In this document: in pieces, positions 26,428 to 34,885 of the stretch | Layout: each line of letters begins with the position of its first letter | How positions within the stretch are numbered: the first letter of the stretch is position 1 | Source: Oscillospiraceae bacterium | Lineage (GTDB): Bacteria > Bacillota > Clostridia > Oscillospirales > Oscillospiraceae | Reading direction: 5' to 3' | DNA: 64,000 bases | NCBI GenBank assembly: GCA_009780435.1 | Contig: WRAB01000009.1 | Location: 23,335-87,334, forward strand | Program-made: the position numbers and the translations under genes | The notes under the pieces: generated by a model | What the model saw: the letters and a program-made list of their open reading frames with translations, nothing else | The model's database searches: none | What the model was told of the DNA's origin: nothing

Positions 26428-28677
26428 ATGAAAACTATGACACTGCACATCAGCGGCATGTCCTGTGCCGCCTGTGCAAACAATATAGACCGCATTTTAA
26501 AAAATCTGGACGGCGTGATTACCGCGGAAGTAAACTTCGGCACAGAAAAAGTGCGCTTGACACTGGACGAATCCAAACGCTCTTTTGATCAAATCGCAGA
26601 CGCACTCAAGCAGTCCGGCTTTACGCTGCATCCGCCCCAAGAGGACGAGGCCGCAGCTGTGGCCCAGCGCAAGGCGCAGGAGATGGAATCACTGCGGAGG
26701 CGCTTTGTCTGGTCTGCAATTTTTACAATCCCGCTGACCGTTTTCGCCATGATCCCCATGTTTCTTATGGAGGCGGGCCTCACATGGATTCCGTACAATC
26801 TGGATCCCATGAATTTCCCGGCGGCAAATATGATCATCCAGACCCTGTTGACCGCCCCCGTTTTGATTGTGAATCGACGGCTGTTCCGAGACGGGTTTCG
26901 GACGTTGTTCGGCGGACACCCCAACATGGACTCTCTCATTGCAAAAGGCACCACAGTAGCCGTGGCGTACAGCCTGTATCTGGCTGTCCAAACTCTGTTC
27001 TTCGGCGCACACTATATGCCTTATTATGAAGTGGCGGCGGTGATCCTCACCCTGGTCGTGTTGGGCAAGTATCTGGAGGCCAAAACGAAAGGCAAGACCT
27101 CTGAGGCCATCCAAAAGCTCATGGGTCTCGCGCCGAAAACTGCAAAAATCGTGCGGGATGGCAGAGAGATCGAATGTCCCATTGAAGAGGTCGCCGTCGG
27201 AGCGGTCATTGTCGTGCGCCCTGGTGAGAAAATGCCCGTGGACGGACTCGTCCTCTCCGGCGAGACCGCCGTTGACGAGTCCATGCTCACAGGCGAGAGT
27301 ATGCCCGTGCACAAGCGGGTGGGGGACAAGATTATCGGCGCCAGTATTAACAAAAATGGCTCCATCCAATATCGAGCGACGAAGGTCGGTAAAGATACGG
27401 TCTTGTCCCAGATTATCCAACTCGTAGAACAGGCCCAGACGTCGAAAGCGCCCATTGCACGACTGGCGGATATCATCTCCGGCTACTTTGTTCACGTGGT
27501 TATAGCGATTGCGCTCTTATCCGGCCTCGCTTGGCTGCTCTCCGGGGCCGGACTCGGGTTCTCTCTGCGGATTTTGATCTCCATCCTGGTCATCGCGTGT
27601 CCGTGCGCCCTGGGGCTGGCTACACCAACCGCCATCATGGTGGGGACGGGCAAGGGGGCGGAACACGGTATTCTCATCAAGAGCGGTGAAGCGTTGGAGA
27701 CGGCGCATAAAATAAAAACAGTTGTCCTCGACAAGACGGGGACGATCACAGAGGGGAACCCCCACGTCACAGATATTTTGACCTGGGGCGCCTGTGGCGA
27801 AGATGCCCTATTGCGCCTCGCCGCCGCAGCTGAAACCCGGTCAGAGCACCCTTTGGGCGAGGCGATTGTAGCCCTCGGACGCAAAAAATTCGACATCCTG
27901 CCGGAGCCGGAGGCGTTTCGCTCCATTACCGGTGAGGGCGTCGAGGCGACGGTGGCCGGGAAAGATATATTGATCGGCAATGCTCGGCTCATGGACAATC
28001 GGGGCGTTGCGGTCACGGCGTATACCGCGGACAGTGACCGCCTCGCCTACGAGGGAAAAACGCCCATATATGTGGCCGTGGACGAAACCCTTGCGGGTAT
28101 CATCGCCGTAGCCGATGTGATAAAACCTACGAGTAGGGCGGCGGTCAAACAGTTGCAAAGCATGGGCATTGACGTGGTCATGCTCACGGGCGACAACCGG
28201 CGCACCGCCGAGGCAATCGCCCGGGAGGCGGGGATCGACCAGGTTTTCGCAGACGTTTTGCCCCAAGACAAGGCGGCGCATATTAAGAATCTCCAAGCCC
28301 AGAGCGAAAAGGTCGCCATGGTGGGGGACGGGATCAACGACGCCGTCGCCCTGGTGCAGGCAGATGTGGGCATTGCCATCGGTTCCGGGACGGATATCGC
28401 CATGGAGTCCGCCAAGATTGTGCTCATGGGCGGCGACTTGATGGGCGTGGCGTCCGCCATCTATTTGAGTAAGCGAACCCTGCGCAATATTAAGCAAAAT
28501 CTGTTCTGGGCTTTCGCCTATAATGTCCTGGGAATCCCCATCGCCATGGGCCTGTTATATCTCCTGTTCGGCGGCCCGCTGATGAGTCCTATGATCGCGG
28601 CGCTGGCCATGAGTTTTAGCTCCGTGTCTCTGCTTTTGAATGTGTTGCGTCTCAAAAAAATGAAGTTGGCGATTTAG
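26428..28677 (+). CDS. copA: Copper-translocating P1B-type ATPase
   Basis: 749 residues. An N-terminal heavy-metal domain (about 1-70) carries [11 protein letters not shown]. Eight membrane helices are expected; the ion site is CPC (about 391-393, within [14 protein letters not shown]). The phosphorylation loop is [11 protein letters not shown] (about 434), the nucleotide domain carries [11 protein letters not shown], and the hinge is [20 protein letters not shown] (about 632). The CPC plus a single CxxC metal domain fits Cu(I) export. AAGGA precedes the ATG. No CopZ or CsoR is adjacent. Its 3' end overlaps the convergent next gene by 4 bases. Confidence 0.94.
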   Translation: MKTMTLHISGMSCAACANNIDRILKNLDGVITAEVNFGTEKVRLTLDESKRSFDQIADALKQSGFTLHPPQEDEAAAVAQRKAQEMESLRRRFVWSAIFTIPLTVFAMIPMFLMEAGLTWIPYNLDPMNFPAANMIIQTLLTAPVLIVNRRLFRDGFRTLFGGHPNMDSLIAKGTTVAVAYSLYLAVQTLFFGAHYMPYYEVAAVILTLVVLGKYLEAKTKGKTSEAIQKLMGLAPKTAKIVRDGREIECPIEEVAVGAVIVVRPGEKMPVDGLVLSGETAVDESMLTGESMPVHKRVGDKIIGASINKNGSIQYRATKVGKDTVLSQIIQLVEQAQTSKAPIARLADIISGYFVHVVIAIALLSGLAWLLSGAGLGFSLRILISILVIACPCALGLATPTAIMVGTGKGAEHGILIKSGEALETAHKIKTVVLDKTGTITEGNPHVTDILTWGACGEDALLRLAAAAETRSEHPLGEAIVALGRKKFDILPEPEAFRSITGEGVEATVAGKDILIGNARLMDNRGVAVTAYTADSDRLAYEGKTPIYVAVDETLAGIIAVADVIKPTSRAAVKQLQSMGIDVVMLTGDNRRTAEAIAREAGIDQVFADVLPQDKAAHIKNLQAQSEKVAMVGDGINDAVALVQADVGIAIGSGTDIAMESAKIVLMGGDLMGVASAIYLSKRTLRNIKQNLFWAFAYNVLGIPIAMGLLYLLFGGPLMSPMIAALAMSFSSVSLLLNVLRLKKMKLAI

Positions 28678-29501
28678 AGCGCAGATGCAAGCAGCGTATC
28701 CATACAGTGCTTGTGTGGCACCCCGCCGCTGGTGCAATCAAATATATCCTCTGTTTTGGTCCAGCGGAAGTGCCAGTCGTGATAGCAGGAAAATAGTTCA
28801 CCGGATTTCCAATAGCGCTCGCTGTCCTCACTGTCAGGCGCACGGGGGATAAAGGGCTTATCTACAAATGTATTCATGGCATGAAGACCGCCGGGGGCGG
28901 TCTTTTTCTTATATGCGTCGATCATCTCCCGACGCTGTTCCGGCGCAAAATAGAGGAGTCCGCCCGACGTATAGATGATATCAAACTCGACATCCGGGAT
29001 AAAGTCCCGGACATCCGCCGTGAAGAAGTTGACCGTGCAGCCGTTTTGCTCCGCCAGCTTCCGACCCTTATCCAAGCCAGACGCCGCAATATCGAACGCG
29101 GAGACGATATATCCGTTGTTGGCAAAGAATACGGCGTCCTTGCCCTCGCCGCAGCATATGTCCAGCAGGCGTAGCGGCGTCGTAGGCGGTTTTAGGCCCA
29201 GGACCTCATAGCACATCCGGTTTGGGGCGACGCCCCAGTAAAATCCGTCCCGCTGATATCGTTTCTCGTAGTCCGTGACGATCCGCTTCGTCGGCACGTA
29301 TCCTAACAGGGAATCCACGCTTGTCGTGAGCAGCTGTGCTAGGCGTGGCAACAGTTCGATGTCCGGATACGTCTGCCCCGTCTCCCATTTGGAGACGGCC
29401 TGAAAGCTCACGCCCAGGGCCTCGGCAAGTTTTTCCTGGGTCAATTTGTGTCCCTTGCGCAGTCGTGTCAGGTTATTTGAAAACGTGCGATTCACGTGCA
29501 T
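28674..29501 (-). CDS. HTH (XRE/Cro) regulator fused to a SAM-dependent methyltransferase
   Basis: 275 residues. Residues about 5-65 are a Cro/C1-type helix-turn-helix ([35 protein letters not shown]). After a linker, about 105-275 form a class I methyltransferase with [19 protein letters not shown] (SAM motif I), [11 protein letters not shown], and [13 protein letters not shown]. The fold is close to TehB/UbiE-type small-molecule methyltransferases. The start is either ATG 29501 or GTG 29495; the latter is better spaced from a GGGGGG run. A weak promoter (TTGCAT, 17, TATCCT; 29514-29542) lies upstream. Target unknown; perhaps a metal or toxicant, given the adjacent copA. Confidence 0.8.
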   Translation of the reverse strand: MHVNRTFSNNLTRLRKGHKLTQEKLAEALGVSFQAVSKWETGQTYPDIELLPRLAQLLTTSVDSLLGYVPTKRIVTDYEKRYQRDGFYWGVAPNRMCYEVLGLKPPTTPLRLLDICCGEGKDAVFFANNGYIVSAFDIAASGLDKGRKLAEQNGCTVNFFTADVRDFIPDVEFDIIYTSGGLLYFAPEQRREMIDAYKKKTAPGGLHAMNTFVDKPFIPRAPDSEDSERYWKSGELFSCYHDWHFRWTKTEDIFDCTSGGVPHKHCMDTLLASAL

Positions 29502-29570
29502 CCCCCCGGTTATAGGATACGCTGAATGGGCGTTTGATGCAATAACTTGATGTTTGAATACGGGCTGGAA

Positions 29571-29587
29571 TTCAACCGTTGGTTGAA
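29571..29587. promoter_or_regulatory. 17-bp palindrome upstream of the HTH-methyltransferase gene
   Basis: TTCAACC, a GTT centre, then GGTTGAA. It lies about 30 bases upstream of the -35-like box and 22 bases after the transporter stop. It could be an operator for the HTH protein or a weak terminator. Confidence 0.4.
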
Positions 29588-29608
29588 CTGAAATTTGAAG
29601 TGATCTGA

Positions 29609-31108
29609 TCAAGATTCTATACTATTGCGTGCATCTTTGAAGAAGCTGGCTACAATGAGAATTACAATAATGCCTATGGGAAAAGCTGCTATGATTGCAA
29701 CGGTTTGCAGATTGTAAAGCGCTGATTCGGAAAAAATCAATCCGATGGGGAATATGATAACCATAACTGCCCAAAAAGCGCGTATCCCACGACTGGGCTC
29801 CTGATTGGGGGATAATTTTTTGTAGCTGTAGCCGGATATGACATACGTCAAAACATCAAAGGTGGAAGCGTAGAAAATGATCATTGTGAGAGCCAAAAGC
29901 AGCAGCGCTACGGATGAGGCGGGAAGGGTTTCAAAAATACGCACAATCGTGTCGGCGATGGAATAGCCTTCGTAAATGGGGGTTGCAGAATCCAACCCGT
30001 GATGCGCTTGTTGCGCCAGGCCATAATTGCCGAGGATAATGAATGATGTGAACGTACCCGCCAACCCCCATAGATAGCCGCCGAGTACCGTGTTTTTTAT
30101 TGTACGGCCTTTGCTGATCATACCGATGAAAAACGGAGTTGCCACACACCACGCCATCCAGTACGCCCAATAAAAAATGGTCCAATTTTGCGGAAAACTG
30201 TCGTTGCGCATGGGGTCTGTCCATGTTGCCAACCCGACAAAGTTTTGCGCCAAATTACCCACCGAAGCTACGCCCGTTTCCAGGATAAAGCGGCCCTCGC
30301 CGCCCAATACCAGGATATAAATTAACAGTGCAAAGAAAACATAGACACTTACTCTCGCAAGCCTTGATATGCCTTTAATTCCCGTAAGAAGTGCAATGGT
30401 ATATATGGCTGCTACCAGTAGCAAAATGATGATGGTAAAGATTGTGGACGTACCTATTCCAAAAACATGACTTAACGCTGCGGCGATTAGCGGGGTCGCC
30501 AATGAGAACGTGGTTGCAGTACCTGCCAACAGCGCAAAAATGGCAATCAGGTCAATTATTTTGCCGATAGGCCCGTCTATCTTACTGCCCAAAAGCGGAC
30601 GGACAGCCTCGGAAAATTTTTGTTTTGTGCCCTGCTTCACATGCAGCATATAGGCAAATGATATTGCGAGAACGATATAAAAACTCCATGCGATTGGACC
30701 CCAATGAAATAGAGGAAACGTTGCTGACCATAAATATGGATCTCCAAGTTCGTGTATGCGTGGTTCAGACATATACATAGCCCATTCGGAAAGTGAGAAA
30801 AAGATAATATCGGCGGCCATTGTGGACGTAAAAACAAGCGCCCCCCACGTAAAGGTAGAGTATGCTGGTTTGTCGACTTTTCCCAACCTTATTTTTCCGT
30901 ATTTCGAAAACGCCATATACATGGTTGCGCCAAAAATAAGCAGACCTAACAAAATGTAATACAGGCCGAACTCATTACCCAAAAACCCCCGTGCACGTTC
31001 TAAAAAGAACTGGGACTGTTCCGGCACAAAAATAAACAGCAACCCCAGTGCCGTTATGCCTACAAGCGGTATTACAATTGAACTCCAATCAAGTTTGCGT
31101 TCCGTCAT
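29609..31108 (-). CDS. BCCT-family choline/betaine transporter
   Basis: 499 residues, about 12 membrane helices. Family sequence in the substrate region: FFSLSEWAMYM and FYWAYWMAWCVATPFFIGMISKGRTI (about 315-340), matching the BCCT aromatic box and its conserved Trp-rich helix. The start overlaps the licC stop by 4 bases (ATGA). Because it follows licA and licC, choline is the most likely substrate: it would feed choline kinase rather than osmoprotection. Carnitine or betaine remain possible. Confidence 0.9.
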   Translation of the reverse strand: MTERKLDWSSIVIPLVGITALGLLFIFVPEQSQFFLERARGFLGNEFGLYYILLGLLIFGATMYMAFSKYGKIRLGKVDKPAYSTFTWGALVFTSTMAADIIFFSLSEWAMYMSEPRIHELGDPYLWSATFPLFHWGPIAWSFYIVLAISFAYMLHVKQGTKQKFSEAVRPLLGSKIDGPIGKIIDLIAIFALLAGTATTFSLATPLIAAALSHVFGIGTSTIFTIIILLLVAAIYTIALLTGIKGISRLARVSVYVFFALLIYILVLGGEGRFILETGVASVGNLAQNFVGLATWTDPMRNDSFPQNWTIFYWAYWMAWCVATPFFIGMISKGRTIKNTVLGGYLWGLAGTFTSFIILGNYGLAQQAHHGLDSATPIYEGYSIADTIVRIFETLPASSVALLLLALTMIIFYASTFDVLTYVISGYSYKKLSPNQEPSRGIRAFWAVMVIIFPIGLIFSESALYNLQTVAIIAAFPIGIIVILIVASFFKDARNSIES

Positions 31109-31815
31109 TTTTGTCCCTCCTCGTATTTGTTGGCGGCAATTTCATATTCATGCAATGTATCAACTTCGGTTATATCGCCATTTTGTATGGGCCTGATTTT
31201 CAAGCGATATTCCCGGTTTTTGATGAACATGGGAATATCATCCCAATAGCATTGGTTATGCCGGGGGTATAGTTCTTCAAGATGGCGTTTCAGCCTTGCC
31301 CCATCGGCCGCCGTCCAAAATGATACGGAAAATAACTGCCAGCCGGCTTTCCCCCCCAAACGGTTGCAATCTATTACAAAGCCGTCGTCATCAACCTGTT
31401 GCAACCATTCACCATGCACTTCATCTACCCAGAGAGAGGCATAGCCCGAATATTCAAAAAAGGGGTGCAAAATCCTGGGATTATGCAGTATTTGGTCGCC
31501 ATCACATATGACGGCACATTCCAGAAAATTGCGTGCAACATACAGTGAGGAAATGTTATTATGCACAGCATAGTTTTGATTTTCAAGCAAGTGTACGTTC
31601 TTGTATTTTGTTGATAAATATTCGAAATATTCCTTTAAATGCCCAACCACAATATAAATCTCACAAATTCCGTTATGGAGAAACCCCTGTATCATGGTCT
31701 CTATCATAGGTGTGCCGCCAACACGAAGGAGCGGCTTTGGAATGTTGTCTGTCAAAGGTTTTAAGCGGTCTCCCACTCCCGCCGCCATAATTACGGCCCT
31801 TTCGGCTCTGTGCAT
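31105..31815 (-). CDS. licC: CTP:phosphocholine cytidylyltransferase (LicC type)
   Basis: 236 residues, nucleotidyltransferase fold. VIMAAGVGDRLKPLTDNIPK is the nucleotide-binding signature. Close to pneumococcal LicC in GHLKEYFEYL, NISSLYVAR, KAGWQLFSVSFW and YWDD. It would make CDP-choline from phosphocholine and CTP in the cytoplasm. GGAGATAA lies 12 bases before the ATG, directly after the licA stop. Confidence 0.85.
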   Translation of the reverse strand: MHRAERAVIMAAGVGDRLKPLTDNIPKPLLRVGGTPMIETMIQGFLHNGICEIYIVVGHLKEYFEYLSTKYKNVHLLENQNYAVHNNISSLYVARNFLECAVICDGDQILHNPRILHPFFEYSGYASLWVDEVHGEWLQQVDDDGFVIDCNRLGGKAGWQLFSVSFWTAADGARLKRHLEELYPRHNQCYWDDIPMFIKNREYRLKIRPIQNGDITEVDTLHEYEIAANKYEEGQK

Positions 31816-32685
31816 TCAGCTTGTTATCTCCTTAAAAATTTTATAATATTCTTTCGCATATTTATATTGCCTCAATGCGTACTCGCCAAAGTCTTCACCC
31901 AGCATTTTCTTATATTCGCACCAGTTGCTCCAAAGAAGGCCGCAGATTGCTATATAGGCATACAGTTTGCGACGGATATCCATCGTACAAGTTCCTGTAA
32001 AATAATGGTCAATCAGTTGTTCGGTCTGCGCCCTGTCATACATGGCATATACAATGAACATGGCGATGTCAAGGTGCGGATCAGCCATGGCGGCGTATTC
32101 CCAATCAATCAGTTTGATCTGTCCGTTCGGCAGAAAAATGAAGTTATCAGGCACGGCATCAATATGGGCAAGGCAATGCACGTTGTCTTGCGCGTCCACA
32201 TAGGTTTTCAACCCCATTACAGCGGCCTTTGTAGCTGCATAATCCGCATAATGTGAAGGTCTGCCTTCCCACAGGCTTTCGTAAAATGCAATGCGCTCAA
32301 ACGGACAAAATGTGTGCGGTACAGTCAAGTGAAGCGTATGAAATTTGCGTAATTTAGCCATGCTGGCAGCAATATCGGCAGAACTTAATCTATCGCACAC
32401 CCGCACGCCTTCCCAGTATGCAGTGATTTTATAACCAGTTAGAGGGTCGAAATGCACGATGTCATCACAGAACCCCAGCGGGGCGACAACTTGATAAACT
32501 GCGTGTTCTTTGTGACGATCAATAAGCTTGTCCGTTCCGACGCCTGGACTACGGATTATATACCGCTTTTCAGATTCCCCTATTTTGAAAATAAAGGAAT
32601 CGTTGGTCATTCCCTTTTTCAGCGGTTTTAGGTCCGATACCTCGTCTATGTTACAATTGAAAATGTCAGCAATGATTTGTCGCAT
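31816..32685 (-). CDS. licA: Choline kinase (LicA type)
   Basis: 289 residues, aminoglycoside-phosphotransferase/choline-kinase fold. LKKGMTNDSFIFKIG is the N-lobe start, HIDAVPDNFIFL carries the catalytic Asp, and LIDWEYAAMADPHLDIA carries the metal-binding Asp. It makes phosphocholine. The ATG at 32685 has GAGG nine bases upstream; an in-frame TTG at 32694 is less likely. With licC and the BCCT transporter it completes uptake and activation of choline. No licD gene is present in the cluster. Confidence 0.87.
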   Translation of the reverse strand: MRQIIADIFNCNIDEVSDLKPLKKGMTNDSFIFKIGESEKRYIIRSPGVGTDKLIDRHKEHAVYQVVAPLGFCDDIVHFDPLTGYKITAYWEGVRVCDRLSSADIAASMAKLRKFHTLHLTVPHTFCPFERIAFYESLWEGRPSHYADYAATKAAVMGLKTYVDAQDNVHCLAHIDAVPDNFIFLPNGQIKLIDWEYAAMADPHLDIAMFIVYAMYDRAQTEQLIDHYFTGTCTMDIRRKLYAYIAICGLLWSNWCEYKKMLGEDFGEYALRQYKYAKEYYKIFKEITS

Positions 32686-32690
32686 TTCGT

Positions 32691-34658
32691 TCAACCTCGT
32701 AATCGATTGATGATATACCTTCCCCCTGCCTCGCCGCTTCGACCGTGGTAATAAATATGTGCTTTGGCAACTTCTGCGATGCGCTCGGCATAAGAATCGC
32801 GTTCATTCAACAAGTTTGACGTGATATTCCCTATATTTGCTACATCAGGCAAATCAACCGACACACCTATTTTGTCGCGCAGGGAGATATCCGTCACTTC
32901 AAGCCCATAGTCTTTGTAGTTCGGGTTAAGCACTTTCATTGGCGTATTGATAAAAATGCTGGGACGGGATGTTGCGAATGAAAATTCAAATGCGATTCCC
33001 GACCAGTCGGTAAGCAGTACATCCGATGTGAAAATTGTGGCATTGCTTAGAAAATCGGTATCAAGAACAAGTTCACCGCTGTTTATATACGATTGATACC
33101 GTTCTTCCAGTTCGTCTATTATTTCGGGAAAAACTTTCAAATGCTGGGGGTGCGGGCGTACAATAATCCGCCAACCTCTATCCAATAAACCTGAAAGCAA
33201 CTCTTTTATACAGGTGTCTAGGATATTCTTGGGTTGCCACGAGGGGGCAATTAGTATTTGCGGAATATCATTTGTTTTTTCCAATTGCTTACACTGTTCA
33301 AGCAATTGGTCATACAACCCGTATCCCGCTTTTACCAACCGTTTTTTATGCAGTCCTGCCATTTCTTCTCTGCGCCGTATTTCAGTTGCCTGATGTTCTC
33401 CGACGCAAAAAAAGGTGTCGAAATGGTCATACGCCGTTTCTCTCGCAGTCAGATGCAAAGAGGCGGGTCCATGGGGGATGTGTATATACTCAATGTCGAG
33501 GCGGGCAATGGAGCGTTTAATATGGTATGTTTGCATGTCCTGCACAGTTGTTACTAACATCTTTGTATCTAACCGCAACATCAAGGCAATTGTTTCACGC
33601 TCGCTTACGTAATACGGGATCAGCTGTTTGTGGCGGTCACGAACGAATATAATGTCGTTAGGGTCATTGGTTAAATAATGTATTATAATATCAGAATTAT
33701 CTATGATATAGTCTATGGTGTTCTTATAATATTTATATTGTCCGCTGGAAAGCGCATAGAAAACTAACTCTTTTTTTGCCGTTTTAAACTGTGAAGCGTC
33801 TTTGCGAGAACGCGCCGTCAATCGTTTTGCTTGTTCACGTTCTGCCTTCAATTCGGGTTTCGATTTTTTTGTAGACATTATGTGTTTATAAGCCTCGGGT
33901 GCAAGTTTACGGGGGCTGAATAAAAGTTCTAATAATAAAGTTACTGCAACACCCAAAATATTTCCTATGATCCAATATATCCCTACCGAAGCGGGCAAAA
34001 CCCATGCAAAATATACAGAGAATGCCACGGTAAGAATGGTCATAACCATATTGGCTCTATGGCTTTGCGGTAACGCGCCCGGACTGTACGCGTTTTGAAA
34101 CAGGCAAAAAGCAAGCGCGGTAAGCCCAGAAAGTAAGGGAATCAGCATCAGTATCGGATGTGCAAATGAAGGGATTAAACCGATATTGATTCCTAAAAAA
34201 TTCATGTCGATACTGCCTGCGGCCGCCGTTATCTGCGCTGCGGGGCCGGGCGGAATCCCATAGAGCATTTCTGAAATCGTTGCGGCATTATAGCCCAATA
34301 CATGCTGCAGGGGGCGGTACATCACCTGTAAAACCCCGATCAGCAAGACAAGCTGCAACAGTAAGGGAACGAGTCCTAAAAGAGGTTTATATTTTTGTTC
34401 CTTAAAAAGCTCATATTGTGCGGCGTTAAGAGATTCTCGGTCTACGGAAAACTGCTTTTTAAGGCGATATAGTGCAGGCTGCAAGCGCAAAAAACGTATG
34501 GCGTTCATGTGCGTCGCATAATTAACAGGAAGCATAATAACCCTTACTACAATAGCAAAAATAAACACCGCTATGCCAAAGTGGCCTGTAAGACTGTAAA
34601 GCACCCGCAGAATGAGCCCCAATGGCACACCCAAAACAGTGTTTATGAAATCAAACAA
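32691..34658 (-). CDS. Fusion of YidC/Oxa1-type insertase and CDP-glycerol glycerophosphotransferase
   Basis: 655 residues. The N-terminal part (about 1-260) is a complete YidC core: FGIAVFIFAIVVRVIMLPVN, a basic helical hairpin, LVPLLLQLVLLIGVLQVMY, and WVLPASVGIYWIIGNILG. There is no signal peptide. A Lys/Arg-rich linker (about 262-300) leads to a second domain (about 300-655) of the TagB/TagF/LicD-neighbour type: YIHIPHG, LIAPSWQP, IIVRPHPQHLK, LLTDWSGIAFEFSFATSRPSI. These are the conserved catalytic His and nucleotide-binding blocks of CDP-glycerol glycerophosphotransferases. Start is TTG with GAGG eight bases upstream. The coding frame is continuous. The CDP-alcohol donor could be CDP-glycerol, CDP-ribitol or, given licA/licC, CDP-choline. 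Confidence 0.85.
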   Translation of the reverse strand: MFDFINTVLGVPLGLILRVLYSLTGHFGIAVFIFAIVVRVIMLPVNYATHMNAIRFLRLQPALYRLKKQFSVDRESLNAAQYELFKEQKYKPLLGLVPLLLQLVLLIGVLQVMYRPLQHVLGYNAATISEMLYGIPPGPAAQITAAAGSIDMNFLGINIGLIPSFAHPILMLIPLLSGLTALAFCLFQNAYSPGALPQSHRANMVMTILTVAFSVYFAWVLPASVGIYWIIGNILGVAVTLLLELLFSPRKLAPEAYKHIMSTKKSKPELKAEREQAKRLTARSRKDASQFKTAKKELVFYALSSGQYKYYKNTIDYIIDNSDIIIHYLTNDPNDIIFVRDRHKQLIPYYVSERETIALMLRLDTKMLVTTVQDMQTYHIKRSIARLDIEYIHIPHGPASLHLTARETAYDHFDTFFCVGEHQATEIRRREEMAGLHKKRLVKAGYGLYDQLLEQCKQLEKTNDIPQILIAPSWQPKNILDTCIKELLSGLLDRGWRIIVRPHPQHLKVFPEIIDELEERYQSYINSGELVLDTDFLSNATIFTSDVLLTDWSGIAFEFSFATSRPSIFINTPMKVLNPNYKDYGLEVTDISLRDKIGVSVDLPDVANIGNITSNLLNERDSYAERIAEVAKAHIYYHGRSGEAGGRYIINRLRG

Positions 34659-34862
34659 TTATTTTTCCTCCACATTTTCTAACGTATCAATTATTTCATC
34701 GTTTTCATCGCCCGTTATTCCGTTGACAGGCGTATCGGGTTTATCTTTTTTCAAAAGTTTGCGCGCTTTTCTTTTTGCAGAATACCATATTACCCCGCCG
34801 ACTGTAACAATCGAAATAATTACGCCCATTAACATTCCGGCAAAACCTGGATCTATATACAT
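34659..34862 (-). CDS. Small single-span membrane protein (YIDPG start)
   Basis: 67 residues. MYIDPGFAGMLMGVIISI at the start, one membrane helix (about 8-27), then a basic stretch (SAKRKARKLLKKDK) and an acidic tail. Short proteins with a YIDPG motif occur beside polymer-synthesis genes, but I know no function. It is directly coupled to the fusion gene (no gap) and follows the sulfatase-type gene by 23 bases. Confidence 0.75.
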   Translation of the reverse strand: MYIDPGFAGMLMGVIISIVTVGGVIWYSAKRKARKLLKKDKPDTPVNGITGDENDEIIDTLENVEEK

Positions 34863-34885
34863 ATTACTTTCTCCTTTTTATGGTA

